A stretch of 21,777 bases of DNA from Streptomyces sp. NRRL F-5135 (GCF_000719775.1 NZ_JOHR01000035.1:1-21777), one strand, 5' to 3'. Counted from the first letter of the stretch, positions 9,197-17,973 are shown. Notes: generated by a model not told the origin, from the sequence alone. Program-made: numbers and translations.

Positions 9197-10180
9197 GTGC
9201 CGCCCCGGATCGACATCGACGCCTACGTCAAGGGCGTACTGGACGGCAACCGCGCGTCCGTGGCCCGAGCCATCACGCTGGTGGAGTCCACGCGCGCCGA
9301 CCACCGCGCGCTCGCCCAGCGCCTGCTGACCGAACTGCTCCCCTACGCGGGGGGAGCGCGCAGGATCGGGATCAGCGGGGTCCCCGGCGTCGGCAAGTCC
9401 ACCTTCGTCGACGCGCTCGGCACGCTGCTGACCGGGCAGGGACACCGGGTCGCGGTGCTCGCCGTCGACCCGTCCTCCAGCCGGACCGGCGGATCCATCC
9501 TCGGCGACAAGACCCGGATGGAGCGGCTGGCCGTCGATCCCGCGGCCTTCGTCCGTCCCTCGCCCACGGCCGGGACCCTCGGCGGGGTCGCGCGGGCGAC
9601 CCGGGAGACCGTCGTCGTGATGGAGGCGGCGGGGTACGACGTGGTGCTCGTCGAGACCGTGGGCGTCGGCCAGTCCGAGACGGCCGTGGCGGGCATGGTC
9701 GACTCCTTCCTGCTCCTCACCCTCGCCCGCACCGGCGACCAGCTCCAGGGCATCAAGAAGGGCGTCCTCGAACTGGCCGACGTCATCGCCGTCAACAAGG
9801 CCGACGGCCCGCACGAACGGGACGCCCGCTCCGCCGCGCGCGAACTGGCGGGCGCGCTGCGGCTGATGCGCTCCCCGGACGCGGTGTGGACGCCCCCGGT
9901 CCTCAGTTGCAGCGCACGCGAGGGCACGGGGCTCGCCGAGGTGTGGGAACGCCTCGAACAGCACCGCTCCCTGCTCGACGCCGACGGCCGCCTCGCCGCG
10001 ATCCGAGCCGACCAGCAGGTGGAGTGGGCCTGGTCGATGGTCCGCGAGCGACTGCTGAGCCGGCTGCGGGAGGACCCGGCGGTCCGGGAGCTGACGCCGG
10101 AGCTGGAGCGCCGGGTACGGGAGGGCACGCTCACGGCGACGTCCGCGGCCGAGCGGATTCTCGACGCGCTGGACCGCTGA
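9197..10180 (+). CDS. meaB: Methylmalonyl-CoA mutase GTPase chaperone MeaB (ArgK/MMAA family)
   Basis: The 327-aa G3E-type GTPase gates adenosylcobalamin loading onto the mutase and protects it from inactivation (MMAA in humans). Visible motifs are the Walker A loop GVPGVGKST (61-69), D91-PSS with the following switch segment, ETVGVGQSE (153-161) and base-recognition NKAD (200-203). The C-terminal helices expected for dimerisation follow. The GTG start at 9197 lies 4 nt after the mutB stop, and AGGTGA, overlapping that stop, is the Shine-Dalgarno, so expression is coupled to mutAB. Older databases name this family LAO/AO transport ATPase, a misnomer. Its place directly after mutB makes the chaperone role near certain. 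Confidence 0.95.
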   Translation: MPPRIDIDAYVKGVLDGNRASVARAITLVESTRADHRALAQRLLTELLPYAGGARRIGISGVPGVGKSTFVDALGTLLTGQGHRVAVLAVDPSSSRTGGSILGDKTRMERLAVDPAAFVRPSPTAGTLGGVARATRETVVVMEAAGYDVVLVETVGVGQSETAVAGMVDSFLLLTLARTGDQLQGIKKGVLELADVIAVNKADGPHERDARSAARELAGALRLMRSPDAVWTPPVLSCSAREGTGLAEVWERLEQHRSLLDADGRLAAIRADQQVEWAWSMVRERLLSRLREDPAVRELTPELERRVREGTLTATSAAERILDALDR

Positions 10181-10287
10181 CGCGACCGCGTCCCGCCGTC
10201 CCGCGCGTCACCCGGCGCGGGGGCCCGGCCGGGGCGGGCCGATACTGGGAACGTCGCGTCGGCCCAGGGGAAGGAACCAACCGGAGC

Positions 10288-11361
10288 ATGGCTCACGAGG
10301 AACCGGTACTGATCGCCAGGGCCGGGCGCACGGGCCGCGTCACGCTCAACCGCCCCCGCGCCCTCAACGCCCTCACCCACCCCATGGTGCTGCGCGTCGC
10401 CGAGGCCCTGACGGCGTGGGAGCGGGACGAGAGCGTGGCCGCCGTGGTCGTCGACGGGGCCGGCGACCGCGGGCTGTGCGCGGGAGGCGACATCCGGGCG
10501 ATCCACCAGGACGCGCGTACGGGCGGCGGCGCCTCGGCGCCGTTCTGGCGCGACGAGTACCGGCTGAACGCCCGCATCGCCCGCTACCCCAAGCCCTATG
10601 TCGCGCTGATGGACGGCATCGTGATGGGCGGTGGCGTCGGCGTCTCCGCGCACGGTGACGTACGGGTCGTCACGGAACGGTCGGCCGTCGCGATGCCGGA
10701 GACCGGCATCGGGCTGGTCCCCGACGTCGGCGGCACCTGGCTGCTCACCCGTGCACCCGGCGCGCTCGGCACCCATCTCGCGCTCACCGGACGGGCGGCG
10801 GGCGCGGCGGACGCGCTGCTGTGCGGGCTCGCGGACCACTACGTACCCGCCGACCGGCTGCCCGCGCTGCGCGCCGCGCTCGCCGGCGACCGCGTACGGG
10901 ACGGGGCGGACGTACGGGAGACGGTACGGCGGTACGCGTCGGCCCCGCCGGCCGGCCAACTCGCCGCCGACCGGGCCTGGATCGACGCCTGCTACGCGGC
11001 CGGCACCGTCGAGGAGATCGTCGACCGGCTGCTCGGCCACGGCGAGCCCGCCGCCAAGGAAGCGGCGGAGACGATCCTGGGCCGATCACCCACCGCTCTT
11101 AAAGCCACCCTCGCCGCCCTGCGCCGGGCCGCCCGGCTGAACACCCTGGAGGAGGCGCTCGACTGGGAATACCGCGCTTCCTGTGCCGCGCTCGACACCC
11201 CGGACCTGCTGGAGGGGATCCGGGCGCAGGTCATCGACAAGGACCGCGCGCCCCGCTGGTCCCCGGGGGAACTGGAGCGGGTGACGGAAGCGGACGTGGC
11301 GCGCTTCTCCGCCCCACCGCCCGGCGGGGACCTGGGGCTGAGCCCCGTATCGCGGAACTGA
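10288..11361 (+). CDS. Enoyl-CoA hydratase/isomerase family, probable 3-hydroxyisobutyryl-CoA hydrolase
   Basis: The 357-aa crotonase-fold protein probably hydrolyses 3-hydroxyisobutyryl-CoA in valine breakdown. LNRPRALNALT (20-30) and GLCAGGDIRAIH (62-73) are crotonase signatures. GIVMGGGVGVS (110-120) forms the oxyanion hole, and MPETGIGLVPDVGGT (136-150) carries the catalytic E138 and D146 typical of the hydrolase subgroup. The long C-terminal region and total length match hydrolases (about 350 aa) rather than hydratases (about 260 aa). AAGGA at 10271-10275 precedes the ATG by 12 nt. A 107-bp gap after meaB contains GATACT (10241-10246), a possible own -10, so it may be transcribed alone or by read-through. 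Its product feeds the route toward propionyl- and methylmalonyl-CoA, linking it to mutAB. Confidence 0.85.
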   Translation: MAHEEPVLIARAGRTGRVTLNRPRALNALTHPMVLRVAEALTAWERDESVAAVVVDGAGDRGLCAGGDIRAIHQDARTGGGASAPFWRDEYRLNARIARYPKPYVALMDGIVMGGGVGVSAHGDVRVVTERSAVAMPETGIGLVPDVGGTWLLTRAPGALGTHLALTGRAAGAADALLCGLADHYVPADRLPALRAALAGDRVRDGADVRETVRRYASAPPAGQLAADRAWIDACYAAGTVEEIVDRLLGHGEPAAKEAAETILGRSPTALKATLAALRRAARLNTLEEALDWEYRASCAALDTPDLLEGIRAQVIDKDRAPRWSPGELERVTEADVARFSAPPPGGDLGLSPVSRN

Positions 11362-11393
11362 CCACCGGGCCGGGGACGGGCGCACCCGGGCGG

Positions 11394-11486
11394 CGGATCC
11401 GGCCGCCGGATCCGGACCGCCGGGCCGGGGGCCGCAAGGCCCGGGTCGGCGGCCGGGGGCCACGGGACCCGGGGCGGCGGATCCGG
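11394..11486. terminator. GC-rich inverted repeats between convergent genes
   Basis: CGGATCCGG (11394-11402) and CCGGATCCG (11406-11414) are perfect complements with a 3-nt spacer, flanked by GC-rich arms. CGGATCCGG recurs at 11478-11486. The 174-bp gap 11362-11535 separates the rightward hydrolase gene from the leftward TVP38 gene and holds no reading frame of interest; a bidirectional terminator is likely. Confidence 0.5.
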
Positions 11487-11535
11487 GACGGCGGGTCAGC
11501 GCCGTCGGGCCGCCCGGCACGGCCCGCCGCGGGGA

Positions 11536-12240
11536 TCAGCGCCCGCGCAGATGATGGCGCTTGCGCCAGGCGACGGCTGCCGCGCCCAGCCCGGTCAGCA
11601 CGATGAACCCCAGCGCGACCAGGAACACGGGGGACGTCGGGGCCGCCGCGCGGCTGCCCGCGACCACGTACGCCGCCGTGTTGGGAACCGACCCGAGAGC
11701 CGTCGCCAGCAGGAACGGCGCCCACCCCATCCGCGAGACGGCCGCGCAGTAGTTGGCCGCGGCGAACGGCACCCCGGGGAACAGCCGGATCGCCAGCATC
11801 GACCGGAAGCCGTGCCCGCTCAGCTGCCGGTCGGCCGCCGTGAGCCAGCGCCCGCGCAGCAGCGGGCGCAACGCCTCCTGGCCGAGGAACCGGCCGAGCC
11901 CGAAGGCCAGCCCCGCCCCCAGCACGGTCCCCGCCAGCGCGGCGGCCAGCCCGAACTGCGCACCGAAGAGCGCTCCCGCGGCCAGGTTGAGCAGCGGGCG
12001 CGGGACGAACGCGACCGCGCACAGCCCGTACGCCAGCGCGAACAGCACCAGGGCCGCGCCCCCGCCGATCCGGGCGGGCATGCCCTCCGTGAGCACTCTC
12101 TGGGGCTCGTACAGCGACACCACGACGGCCGCCCCGGCCAGCACGGCGACCAGGACCGAGAAACGCGACCAGGGGGAGAGCAGGATCCGCGAGCAGCGGA
12201 CGACGAGCCCCGAGGAGCCCCGGGTGATGGTGTCGGACAT
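11536..12240 (-). CDS. TVP38/TMEM64-type (VTT domain) membrane protein
   Basis: The 234-aa integral membrane protein belongs to the SNARE-associated/VTT superfamily that also includes DedA. A first helix lies at about 28-43. FVPRPLLNLAAGALFG (78-93) and GLAFGLGRFLGQEALRP (110-126) are the re-entrant motif region, followed by IRLFPGVPFAAANYCAAVSRM (151-171, shown in parts: IRLFPGVPFAAAN and YCAAVSRM), then LLATALGSVPNTAAYVVAG and a last helix at about 204-222 ending in a basic tail. Relatives are lipid scramblases or transporters; the bacterial substrate is unknown. There is no Shine-Dalgarno, and minus-strand TAGTCT (12252-12247) is 6 nt before the ATG, so translation may be leaderless. Confidence 0.85.
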   Translation of the reverse strand: MSDTITRGSSGLVVRCSRILLSPWSRFSVLVAVLAGAAVVVSLYEPQRVLTEGMPARIGGGAALVLFALAYGLCAVAFVPRPLLNLAAGALFGAQFGLAAALAGTVLGAGLAFGLGRFLGQEALRPLLRGRWLTAADRQLSGHGFRSMLAIRLFPGVPFAAANYCAAVSRMGWAPFLLATALGSVPNTAAYVVAGSRAAAPTSPVFLVALGFIVLTGLGAAAVAWRKRHHLRGR

Positions 12241-12372
12241 TCGGGGAGACTAACCGACAGACCTGTGTGATCGCCGCGCGGTGTTCCCCATGGCCCTCCG
12301 GAGGCGCGCCCAACCGGGCCGTCCGGAAAAACCGTTCGACGCGCGAGGCACCACCGGGCCAGTATCGACGGC

Positions 12373-12498
12373 ATGTTCCGGTACGCCTTCCCCGCAGCGC
12401 CGTCCGCAGTCGCGGACGCGCCGAAGGCTGCCGCGCGCCCCGCGCCCGCCGCACTCGACGCTGCGGCGGCGGCGCCCCTCGGCGGCGCCCGAAGCTGA
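12373..12498 (+). CDS. Possible 41-aa Ala/Pro-rich leader peptide upstream of tuf3
   Basis: An ATG at 12373 opens a 41-codon frame: [20 protein letters not shown], then [20 protein letters not shown] and S before TGA. No Shine-Dalgarno is present, but CAGTAT (12360-12365) is 7 nt before the ATG, similar to the leaderless starts elsewhere in the window. The stop codon lies at the base of a hairpin (12497-12539) in the tuf3 leader, as expected for a regulatory upstream frame. Composition alone cannot prove coding, because high-GC DNA gives Ala/Pro-rich frames by chance. Confidence 0.3.
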   Translation: MFRYAFPAAPSAVADAPKAAARPAPAALDAAAAAPLGGARS

Positions 12499-12557
12499 CC
12501 CTTCCCGGATCGTCCGGCGGACCCCGCAGGGGGAGGGTCGGCAAGACCCGGGGGTCC
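12497..12557 (+). promoter_or_regulatory. tuf3 leader with two mutually exclusive hairpins
   Basis: Structure A: GACCCTTCCC (12497-12506) pairs with GGGGAGGGTC (12530-12539), ten pairs including one G-U. Structure B: GGACCCC (12519-12525) pairs with GGGGTCC (12551-12557) around an inner hairpin GGGTC (12535-12539)/GACCC (12545-12549). Both use 12535-12539, so they cannot coexist. This looks like an attenuation-type leader 33 nt before the tuf3 start. The remainder of the gap 12241-12589 holds only the possible leader peptide. Confidence 0.4.
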
Positions 12558-12589
12558 CGCTCACGCTTCGAGAAACGGTTGCGTACCTC

Positions 12590-13759
12590 ATGTCCAAGAC
12601 GGCGTACGTGCGGACCAAGCCGCACCTCAACATCGGCACCATGGGCCATGTCGACCATGGCAAGACCACCCTGACCGCGGCCATCACCAAGGTGCTCAGC
12701 GACCGGGGGACCGGCACCTTCGTGCCCTTCGACCGGATCGACCGGGCCCCGGAGGAGGCCGCCCGGGGGATCACCATCAACATCGCCCACGTCGAGTACG
12801 AGACCGACACCCGGCACTACGCGCACGTGGACATGCCGGGCCACGCCGACTACATCAAGAACATGGTGACCGGGGCCGCCCAGCTCGACGGGGCCATCCT
12901 CGTCGTCTCCGCGCTCGACGGGATCATGCCGCAGACCTCCGAACACGTCCTGCTCGCCCGGCAGGTCGGCGTCGACCACATCGTCGTGGCGATCAACAAG
13001 GCCGACGCGGGCGACCCGGAACTGACCGACCTGGTCGAGCTGGAGGTCCGCGAACTGCTCACCGCGCACGGTTACGGCGGTGACACCGCGCCCGTCGTCC
13101 GGGTCTCGGGCCTGCGCGCCCTGGAGGGCGACCCGCGCTGGGTCGCCGCCGTGGAGGCCCTGCTGGACGCCGTCGACACCTATGTGCCGGTGCCCGTCAG
13201 GTACACGGACGCGCCCTTCCTGCTGTCCGTGGAGAACGTCCTGACGATCACGGGCCGGGGCACGGTCGTCACCGGTGCCGTCGAGCGCGGCACCGTGCGC
13301 GTCGGGGACCGGGTGGAGGTGCTGGGCGCCGGTGTCGAGACGGTCGTCACCGGGCTGGAGACCTTCGGCAAGCCGATGGAGTCCGCGCAGGCCGGGGACA
13401 ACGTCGCGCTGCTGCTGCGCGGTACGCCGCGCGACGCGGTCCGCCGGGGCCATGTCGTGGCGGCGCCCGGCAGCCTCGTGCCGAGCCGCCGCTTCACCGC
13501 GCGGGTCCATCTGCTGCCCGCACGGGAGGGCGGCCGCTCCACGCCCGTCACCACCGGCTACCGGCCGCAGTTCTACCTCCGTACGGCGGACGTGGTCGGC
13601 GACATGGACCTGGGCGAGGCGGCGGTGGCGCGCCCCGGCGACACGGTCACCGTGACCGTCGAGCTGGGCCGGGACACGCCGCTGGAGCCGGGGCTCGGCT
13701 TCGCGATCCGTGAGGGCGGCCGTACGGTCGGCGCCGGAACGGTCACCGCGCTGCTCTGA
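12590..13759 (+). CDS. tuf3: Translation elongation factor Tu, divergent tuf3-type paralogue
   Basis: EF-Tu delivers aminoacyl-tRNA to the ribosome with GTP. This 389-aa protein has G1 GHVDHGKT (19-26), switch [15 protein letters not shown] (59-72), G3 DMPGHADY (81-88) with H85, and G4 NKAD (136-139), then domain II ([17 protein letters not shown]) and a full domain III ending [10 protein letters not shown]. Met82 replaces the cysteine found in most bacterial EF-Tu (DCPGH), and the APEEAARG segment differs from the usual APEE(K/R)xRG, matching the Tuf3 class of Streptomyces. In S. coelicolor tuf3 is known as an inessential second EF-Tu under positive stringent control. The ATG at 12590 begins [10 protein letters not shown]; a longer in-frame extension upstream has no protein character. 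No neighbouring rps/fus genes exist, unlike tuf1. No clear Shine-Dalgarno is seen. Confidence 0.93.
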   Translation: MSKTAYVRTKPHLNIGTMGHVDHGKTTLTAAITKVLSDRGTGTFVPFDRIDRAPEEAARGITINIAHVEYETDTRHYAHVDMPGHADYIKNMVTGAAQLDGAILVVSALDGIMPQTSEHVLLARQVGVDHIVVAINKADAGDPELTDLVELEVRELLTAHGYGGDTAPVVRVSGLRALEGDPRWVAAVEALLDAVDTYVPVPVRYTDAPFLLSVENVLTITGRGTVVTGAVERGTVRVGDRVEVLGAGVETVVTGLETFGKPMESAQAGDNVALLLRGTPRDAVRRGHVVAAPGSLVPSRRFTARVHLLPAREGGRSTPVTTGYRPQFYLRTADVVGDMDLGEAAVARPGDTVTVTVELGRDTPLEPGLGFAIREGGRTVGAGTVTALL

Positions 13760-13989
13760 GCCGGCCGCTACCGCCGGGAGCCGGCCCGGCCGGGGCCGGT
13801 TCCAGGCCGGCGATCCGTCGCGGGGCGGGCTCGCCGCCCGGTCGGCCGGCCCCGCGCCCGGTCGCCCCCGCCCCGGTAGGTTCGCCGGCCGGGGCCGGCC
13901 TTCCGTCCTCCGGCCGGCCTTCGCCCTCCGGCCGGGCTCGGGGGCCGGGCGGTCGCGCCCGGCCGTTCCGCCCGCGCGACAATGGGCAC
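13760..13989. repeat. GC-rich gap with tandem 18-19-bp repeats and leaderless -10
   Basis: GGCCGGCCTTCCGTCCTCC (13893-13911) is followed directly by GGCCGGCCTTCGCCCTCC (13912-13929) and a third partial GGCCGGGC. Many GGCCGG-type inverted segments could terminate the tuf3 transcript. GACAAT (13978-13983) lies 6 nt before the GTG of the next gene and may be its -10. Confidence 0.5.
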
Positions 13990-14853
13990 GTGCACGAAGA
14001 GCCCGCCTCCGCCCCCGAGCCCGTCCCCGTCGTCCGCGCCGTCGACGGCGGTACCGCCAGGCTGCTGCCCGACCTGGACCGGGCACGGGCCTGGCTGCTG
14101 ACGGTCGACGACGCGCCGCAGTCGTACGTGGACCTGGACGAGCCGCGGCACCTGGAGTTCGAGTACGTACGGCGGCTCGCCCACGTCATCGACTGCGCGG
14201 CGGACGAGGGCACGCCGCTCACCGTCTGGCACCTCGGCGGCGGGGCGCTCACCCTGCCGCGCTACGTGGCCGCCACCCGTCCCGGCTCGGCCCAGCACGT
14301 CGTCGAGGCGGACGGGGCCCTGCTGGCGTTGGTGGCCGAGCGGCTGCCGATACCGGACGACAGCGGGATCACCGTGCACGGCGCGGACGCCAGGCGGTGG
14401 CTGGAGGCCGCTCCGGACGGGGCGGCCGACCTGCTGATCGCCGATGTCTTCGGCGGCTCCACCATCCCCGCGCACCTCACCTCCGTGGAGTACGCGCGCC
14501 AGGCCGCCCGGGTGCTGGGGGCCGACGGGATCTACGCGGTGAATCTCGCCGACGGAGCGCCCTTCGGCTTCCTCCGCTCCCAACTGGCCACCCTCGCCGC
14601 CGTCTTTCCCGAACTGGCGCTGATCGCCGAGCCGTCCGTACTGCGGGGCCGCCGCTTCGGCAACACCGTCCTGGCCGCCTCCCGCCGCCCCCTCGACACT
14701 GCCGCGCTCGCCCGCCGTGCGGCGGCCGACGCCTTCCCCGCCCGGGTCGAGCACGGCGCGGCGCTGCGGCGGCGGGCCGGCCGCGCGGCGCCGGTACGGG
14801 ACAGCGGGGCGGTGCCCTCACCCCGCCCGCCCGACGGCGCCTTCAGCGTCTGA
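13990..14853 (+). CDS. Spermidine-synthase-fold (SpeE-like) methyltransferase-type protein
   Basis: The 287-aa cytoplasmic protein has the Rossmann fold of spermidine synthases. PQSYVDLDEPRHLEFEYVRR (43-62) is the entry segment, VWHLGGGALTLPRY (79-92) the nucleotide-binding loop, VVEAD (104-108) the acidic end of strand 2, GADARRWL (131-138), and LLIADVFGGSTIPAHLTS (148-165) the strand-4 region. Family members either transfer aminopropyl groups or are methyltransferase-like proteins of unknown substrate; Streptomyces has several of the latter, and no speD is nearby, so a true polyamine role is doubtful. The GTG start is chosen because GACAAT is 6 nt upstream and no Shine-Dalgarno exists. The last 36 nt overlap the convergent MFS gene. 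Confidence 0.8.
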   Translation: MHEEPASAPEPVPVVRAVDGGTARLLPDLDRARAWLLTVDDAPQSYVDLDEPRHLEFEYVRRLAHVIDCAADEGTPLTVWHLGGGALTLPRYVAATRPGSAQHVVEADGALLALVAERLPIPDDSGITVHGADARRWLEAAPDGAADLLIADVFGGSTIPAHLTSVEYARQAARVLGADGIYAVNLADGAPFGFLRSQLATLAAVFPELALIAEPSVLRGRRFGNTVLAASRRPLDTAALARRAAADAFPARVEHGAALRRRAGRAAPVRDSGAVPSPRPPDGAFSV

Positions 14854-16119
14854 GACGTCCGGCGCCGACGCGGCCACCGGGTCCTTCGCCTCACGACGGG
14901 CGAGCCTCCGTACGTCGGGCACGAACAGTACGGCGGCCGTCAGCAGCACCACCAGAGCCGCACACCCCCACAGCGCCTGTGTCCGGCCGAAGGTCGCCTC
15001 CGCCGGTCCCGCCAGCGCCGTGGCGAGCGGAATCATGGCGACCGAGCCCAGCATGTCGTACGCGGCGACCCGGGACAGCTTCTCCTCCGGGATCTCCTGA
15101 TGCAGCGCGGTCATCCACGCGACGCCGAACACCTCGATCGACAGGCCGGCCAGGAACATGGCCACCGCCAGCCCCGCCGTCGGCAGCGGTACCGCGACGC
15201 CGGCCGGGATCAGGGCGTACGGGAAGACACAGAGCGAGCCCACGAGCAGCAGCCGCCGGGGCCGCCAGCGGGCCATCAGCAGCGCGCCGCCCACGGTCCC
15301 GGCCCCGAACGCGGCGAGCACGAAGCCCCAGGGGCCCGAGCCGCCGAGCTCCTCCTGGGCGACCACCGGCCCGTACACCGCCTCGGCCGCCACGACGACG
15401 GCGTTGACCACCGCGAACTGGGCCACTACGGCCCACAGCCACGCCCTGCCCGTGAACTCCCGCCAGCCGTCCCGCAGGTCGGCCAGCATCCCGTCCCCCG
15501 GCGTGCGCGCCGGGATGTGGCCGACGTCGAGGAACAGGCGGAGCGCCCCGGCGACGAGGAAGGCGGCGGCGTCGACGGCCAGCACCCACCCGGGACCGAC
15601 CACCGCGATCAGCGCGCCGCCCAGTGCCGCGCCGCCGATGCCCGCGCCCTGCACGGACATCCGGTACAGCGCGAACGCCCGGCCCGCCTGCGCCGCGGTC
15701 ACGCTCGACAGCAGCATGCCCTCGGAGGCGGGACTGAAGAAGGCGTGGCCGGTGCCGCCCAGCGCGGACAGCAGCGCCATCTGCCACAGGTGTGGCTCGC
15801 CGAGGAGGACCAGCGCGGCGAAGGCTCCCTGCGAGGCGAAGTTGAGGGCGTTGGCACCCACCATCACCCGGTGGCGCGGCAGCCGGTCCGCGAGCGCGCC
15901 GCCGACCAGCAGGAAGAGCACCAGCGGGACGGTACGGGACGCTGCCACCAGCCCCACGTCCCCGGCGTCGCCACCCGCCTGGATGACCGCGAACGCCGCG
16001 GCGATCAGCGCCCCCTGGCTGCCCAGTTGGGTGATGATCGCCGCGGCGGTCAGCAGTGTGTAGTTACGGCCGGCCCAGGCGGAACGGCGGTGGCCCGTGT
16101 CGGCGGCGGGAGACGTCAC
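14818..16119 (-). CDS. MFS transporter (MFS_3/EntS-like exporter)
   Basis: The protein (433 aa from the GTG at 16119) is a 12-helix proton-driven exporter. The first helix begins at YTLLTAAAIITQLGSQG. GALADRLPRHRVMVGAN is the A-motif between helices 2 and 3. Other recognisable parts are FSPASEGMLLSSVT, the helix-5 segment MSVQGAGIGGAALGGAL, and the central loop HIPARTPGDGMLADLRDGWREF, as in the MFS_3 group that includes EntS and macrolide exporters. The substrate is unknown. A start at 16155 would add 12 residues (MAAGSGRAIVPR), but minus-strand GATAGT (16132-16127) lies 7 nt before the GTG, favouring a leaderless GTG. The 3' end overlaps the SpeE-like gene, and the upstream membrane-protein gene on the same strand ends 63 bp away. 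Confidence 0.86.
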   Translation of the reverse strand: MTSPAADTGHRRSAWAGRNYTLLTAAAIITQLGSQGALIAAAFAVIQAGGDAGDVGLVAASRTVPLVLFLLVGGALADRLPRHRVMVGANALNFASQGAFAALVLLGEPHLWQMALLSALGGTGHAFFSPASEGMLLSSVTAAQAGRAFALYRMSVQGAGIGGAALGGALIAVVGPGWVLAVDAAAFLVAGALRLFLDVGHIPARTPGDGMLADLRDGWREFTGRAWLWAVVAQFAVVNAVVVAAEAVYGPVVAQEELGGSGPWGFVLAAFGAGTVGGALLMARWRPRRLLLVGSLCVFPYALIPAGVAVPLPTAGLAVAMFLAGLSIEVFGVAWMTALHQEIPEEKLSRVAAYDMLGSVAMIPLATALAGPAEATFGRTQALWGCAALVVLLTAAVLFVPDVRRLARREAKDPVAASAPDVSDAEGAVGRAG

Positions 16120-16182
16120 CCGAGGGACTATCGCGCGGCCGGACCCGGCTGCCAAGCGGTTTTCCGGCGCCCGGGGACCGGC

Positions 16183-17298
16183 TCAGGCGGGCGGCGAGGC
16201 CAGCCGCACCGTGCTCATGATCTTCTTCATGGTGTCGTCCGACAGCTCGTCGGGGACACCGGCGTTGGCGTACAGCACCCAGGTCGCGTAGTCGCCCTTG
16301 GCGTTGGTGAAGGTGAAGGCGATCGACTTGCCGTCCGTGTCGCACTTGTTCTTCTTGGCGACGCCGGTGGCGGTCGCCGTCGCGAAGTGGCCCTTGAGAC
16401 CGGTCGTGGTGGTGTAGGCCTCGGCCTCGCTCATCTTCACCGTGCCCGACTTCGTGGCCTCCTCCGGGGTCTGCGCCTGGTCGTACGCGGCCCAGACCCA
16501 GGTCCCCGCCTCGCTGCGGGCCGCCGACGCCGTGTCCTTGGCGCCCCGGCCGCCCTTGGTGCCGACGCCGGCGAGGCTGCTGTCCTCTTGCTTGCCGTCC
16601 TTGTTGGTGTCCTGCGAGCACCACTGGGACTTGTAGGTCGCGGGGGCGGAGAAGGTGACGACGGGCGAGCCGTCCCCCTTCGCGGCGTCCTCGAACCCGG
16701 AGTGGACGTCGGGCTTGTCGACCTCCCAGTCCGCGGGCACGTCGAACTGGGTGCCGTGCTTGGGATTGGTCACGACCTTCCAGCCCGATATCTGCGGCTT
16801 GTTGGCGGAGCCGTCCCGGGGGTTGGCGACGGACTCGGCCGGCGCCGGGTCCTCCTCGGGCGCGGATGCCGACGCGGACGCCTTGTCGTCGCCGGAGGCC
16901 GTGTCCTTCTTCTTGTCGTCGTCGCCCAGAACGAAGAACGCCGTGCCCGCGGCGACGGCCACCACCACCGCCGCGGCGACGGCCGCCACGACGGTCGTGT
17001 TCTTCTTGTCCTTCGAGGGGCCGGGGCCGCCGGGCGGCCCCGGTACCGAGTACTGCTGCGGCACGGTCGGCTGCTGGTACGGGTTGGGCTGCTGGCCAGT
17101 CGGTCCGGGCGGTCCAGGCGGTCCGGGCTGCGCCGGCTGCTGCCCGGACGGCGGGTGACCGGGCTGCTGGTACCCCGGCTGCTGGTAGCCGGGCTGCTGA
17201 TACGGATTCGGTTGTTGGTACCCCGGCTGCTGGTACGGATTCGGTGTCTGGTCCTGCGGGTTCTGCTCGCCCCCGGGCGGCTGCTGTCCTGGCCACAT
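16183..17298 (-). CDS. Membrane-anchored protein with Pro/Gln/Tyr-rich repeat tail and extracellular domain
   Basis: The 371-aa product has no name I can give with certainty. Residues 1-95 are a cytoplasmic low-complexity tail of PYQQPGYQQP-type repeats followed by GPPGPPGP. KDKK precedes a single helix (about 102-124, TTVVAAVAAAVVVAVAAGTAFFVL), shown by charge to be type II. After a charged Asp/Ser linker (125-160) comes an extracellular domain beginning ISGWKVVTNPKHGTQFDVP, with two cysteines (C227, C319) likely in one disulfide. This architecture is common in Streptomyces, often annotated as DUF-type secreted or anchored proteins. The ATG has no Shine-Dalgarno; minus-strand TATCGT (17312-17307) is 8 nt upstream. 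It is divergent from the thioesterase gene. Confidence 0.75.
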   Translation of the reverse strand: MWPGQQPPGGEQNPQDQTPNPYQQPGYQQPNPYQQPGYQQPGYQQPGHPPSGQQPAQPGPPGPPGPTGQQPNPYQQPTVPQQYSVPGPPGGPGPSKDKKNTTVVAAVAAAVVVAVAAGTAFFVLGDDDKKKDTASGDDKASASASAPEEDPAPAESVANPRDGSANKPQISGWKVVTNPKHGTQFDVPADWEVDKPDVHSGFEDAAKGDGSPVVTFSAPATYKSQWCSQDTNKDGKQEDSSLAGVGTKGGRGAKDTASAARSEAGTWVWAAYDQAQTPEEATKSGTVKMSEAEAYTTTTGLKGHFATATATGVAKKNKCDTDGKSIAFTFTNAKGDYATWVLYANAGVPDELSDDTMKKIMSTVRLASPPA

Positions 17299-17367
17299 GG
17301 CGAATAACGATAGAGGTGCTTTTCGGCCGCTGCCACGTCCGGCCCGTCAGGGGATGGTGAAGCTCTG

Positions 17368-17384
17368 CTACTCGTAGGTAACAT
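17368..17384 (+). promoter_or_regulatory. Thioesterase promoter with shared 14-bp motif
   Basis: CTACTCGTAGGTAA (17368-17381) matches the 14-mer upstream of mutA (4813-4826) at 13 of 14 positions and contains the palindrome CTAC-TC-GTAG. It overlaps the -10-like TAACAT (17379-17384), itself 8 nt before the ATG. A repressor bound here would block RNA polymerase directly. Confidence 0.4.
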
Positions 17385-17392
17385 CACGCCGT

Positions 17393-17845
17393 ATGAGCGC
17401 TGATCAGATGTCCACCGGCGAACTGCTCGCCGCCACCGTTCCGATGGTCAGGACCCTGGGGCTGGAATTCCTGGAGACCACCACGGAACGGGCCGTCGTC
17501 CGCCTGCCCGACCGGCCCGATTACCACAACCACGTCGGTGGCCCGCATGCCGGAGCGATGTTCACACTCGCCGAGAGCGCCAGCGGCGCGATCGTCCTGG
17601 CCGCCTTCGGCGACCAGCTCGGCCGCGCGGTGCCGCTCGCCGTCCGGGCGGAGATCGACTACCGCAAACTCGCCATGGGCGCGGTCACGGCGACCGCGAC
17701 GCTCGGCCGGCCGGTCCGGGACGTGGTGGCGGAGCTGGACGCGGGGGAGCGGCCCGAGTTCCCGGTGGCGATCGCCCTCGCCCGGGAGGACGGCGCGGTC
17801 ACGGGAGAGATGACCGTCGTATGGACCCTCCGCCCCAACGCCTGA
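17393..17845 (+). CDS. Hotdog-fold thioesterase (PaaI/DUF4442 type)
   Basis: The 150-aa cytoplasmic protein has the single hotdog domain of small acyl-CoA thioesterases. NHVGGPHAGAMFTLAESASG (46-65) is the signature: the H47/H52 loop and the long central helix with the acidic E61. AEIDYRKLAMGAVTATATLG and VAIALAREDGAVTGEMTVVW form the last beta strands. It probably hydrolyses an acyl- or aryl-CoA; the substrate is unknown. A second ATG at residue 6 is possible, but the first has TAACAT 8 nt upstream, fitting leaderless translation. The promoter motif shared with mutA suggests common control by a CoA-ester or fatty-acid signal. Confidence 0.85.
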   Translation: MSADQMSTGELLAATVPMVRTLGLEFLETTTERAVVRLPDRPDYHNHVGGPHAGAMFTLAESASGAIVLAAFGDQLGRAVPLAVRAEIDYRKLAMGAVTATATLGRPVRDVVAELDAGERPEFPVAIALAREDGAVTGEMTVVWTLRPNA

Positions 17846-17936
17846 TCGTCCGCGCGCCACGGGCGGCGGTGCCACTCCGGTACCTGATCGTTCCCGGCCG
17901 GCCGCTCCGTGTTCCCGGCCGCCTCGGGACACCGGG

Positions 17937-17973
17937 TAGGCTGCACGGGCGTGCGCTGCACCCGCGCACGCCC
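17937..17973 (+). promoter_or_regulatory. TAGGCT -10 and 5'-end hairpin in the dedA leader
   Basis: TAGGCT (17937-17942) fits the Streptomyces TAGNNT -10, with only weak -35 sequence. GGGCGTGCGC (17947-17956) and GCGCACGCCC (17964-17973) form a perfect 10-bp hairpin right at the predicted transcript start, leaving a leader of about 155 nt before the TTG start. The gap 17846-18103 contains no gene. Confidence 0.45.

Noticed and set aside
12281..12589. In-frame 103-codon extension upstream of EF-Tu
   Set aside because: It is Arg/Pro-rich low complexity, and EF-Tu family members start at [10 protein letters not shown].
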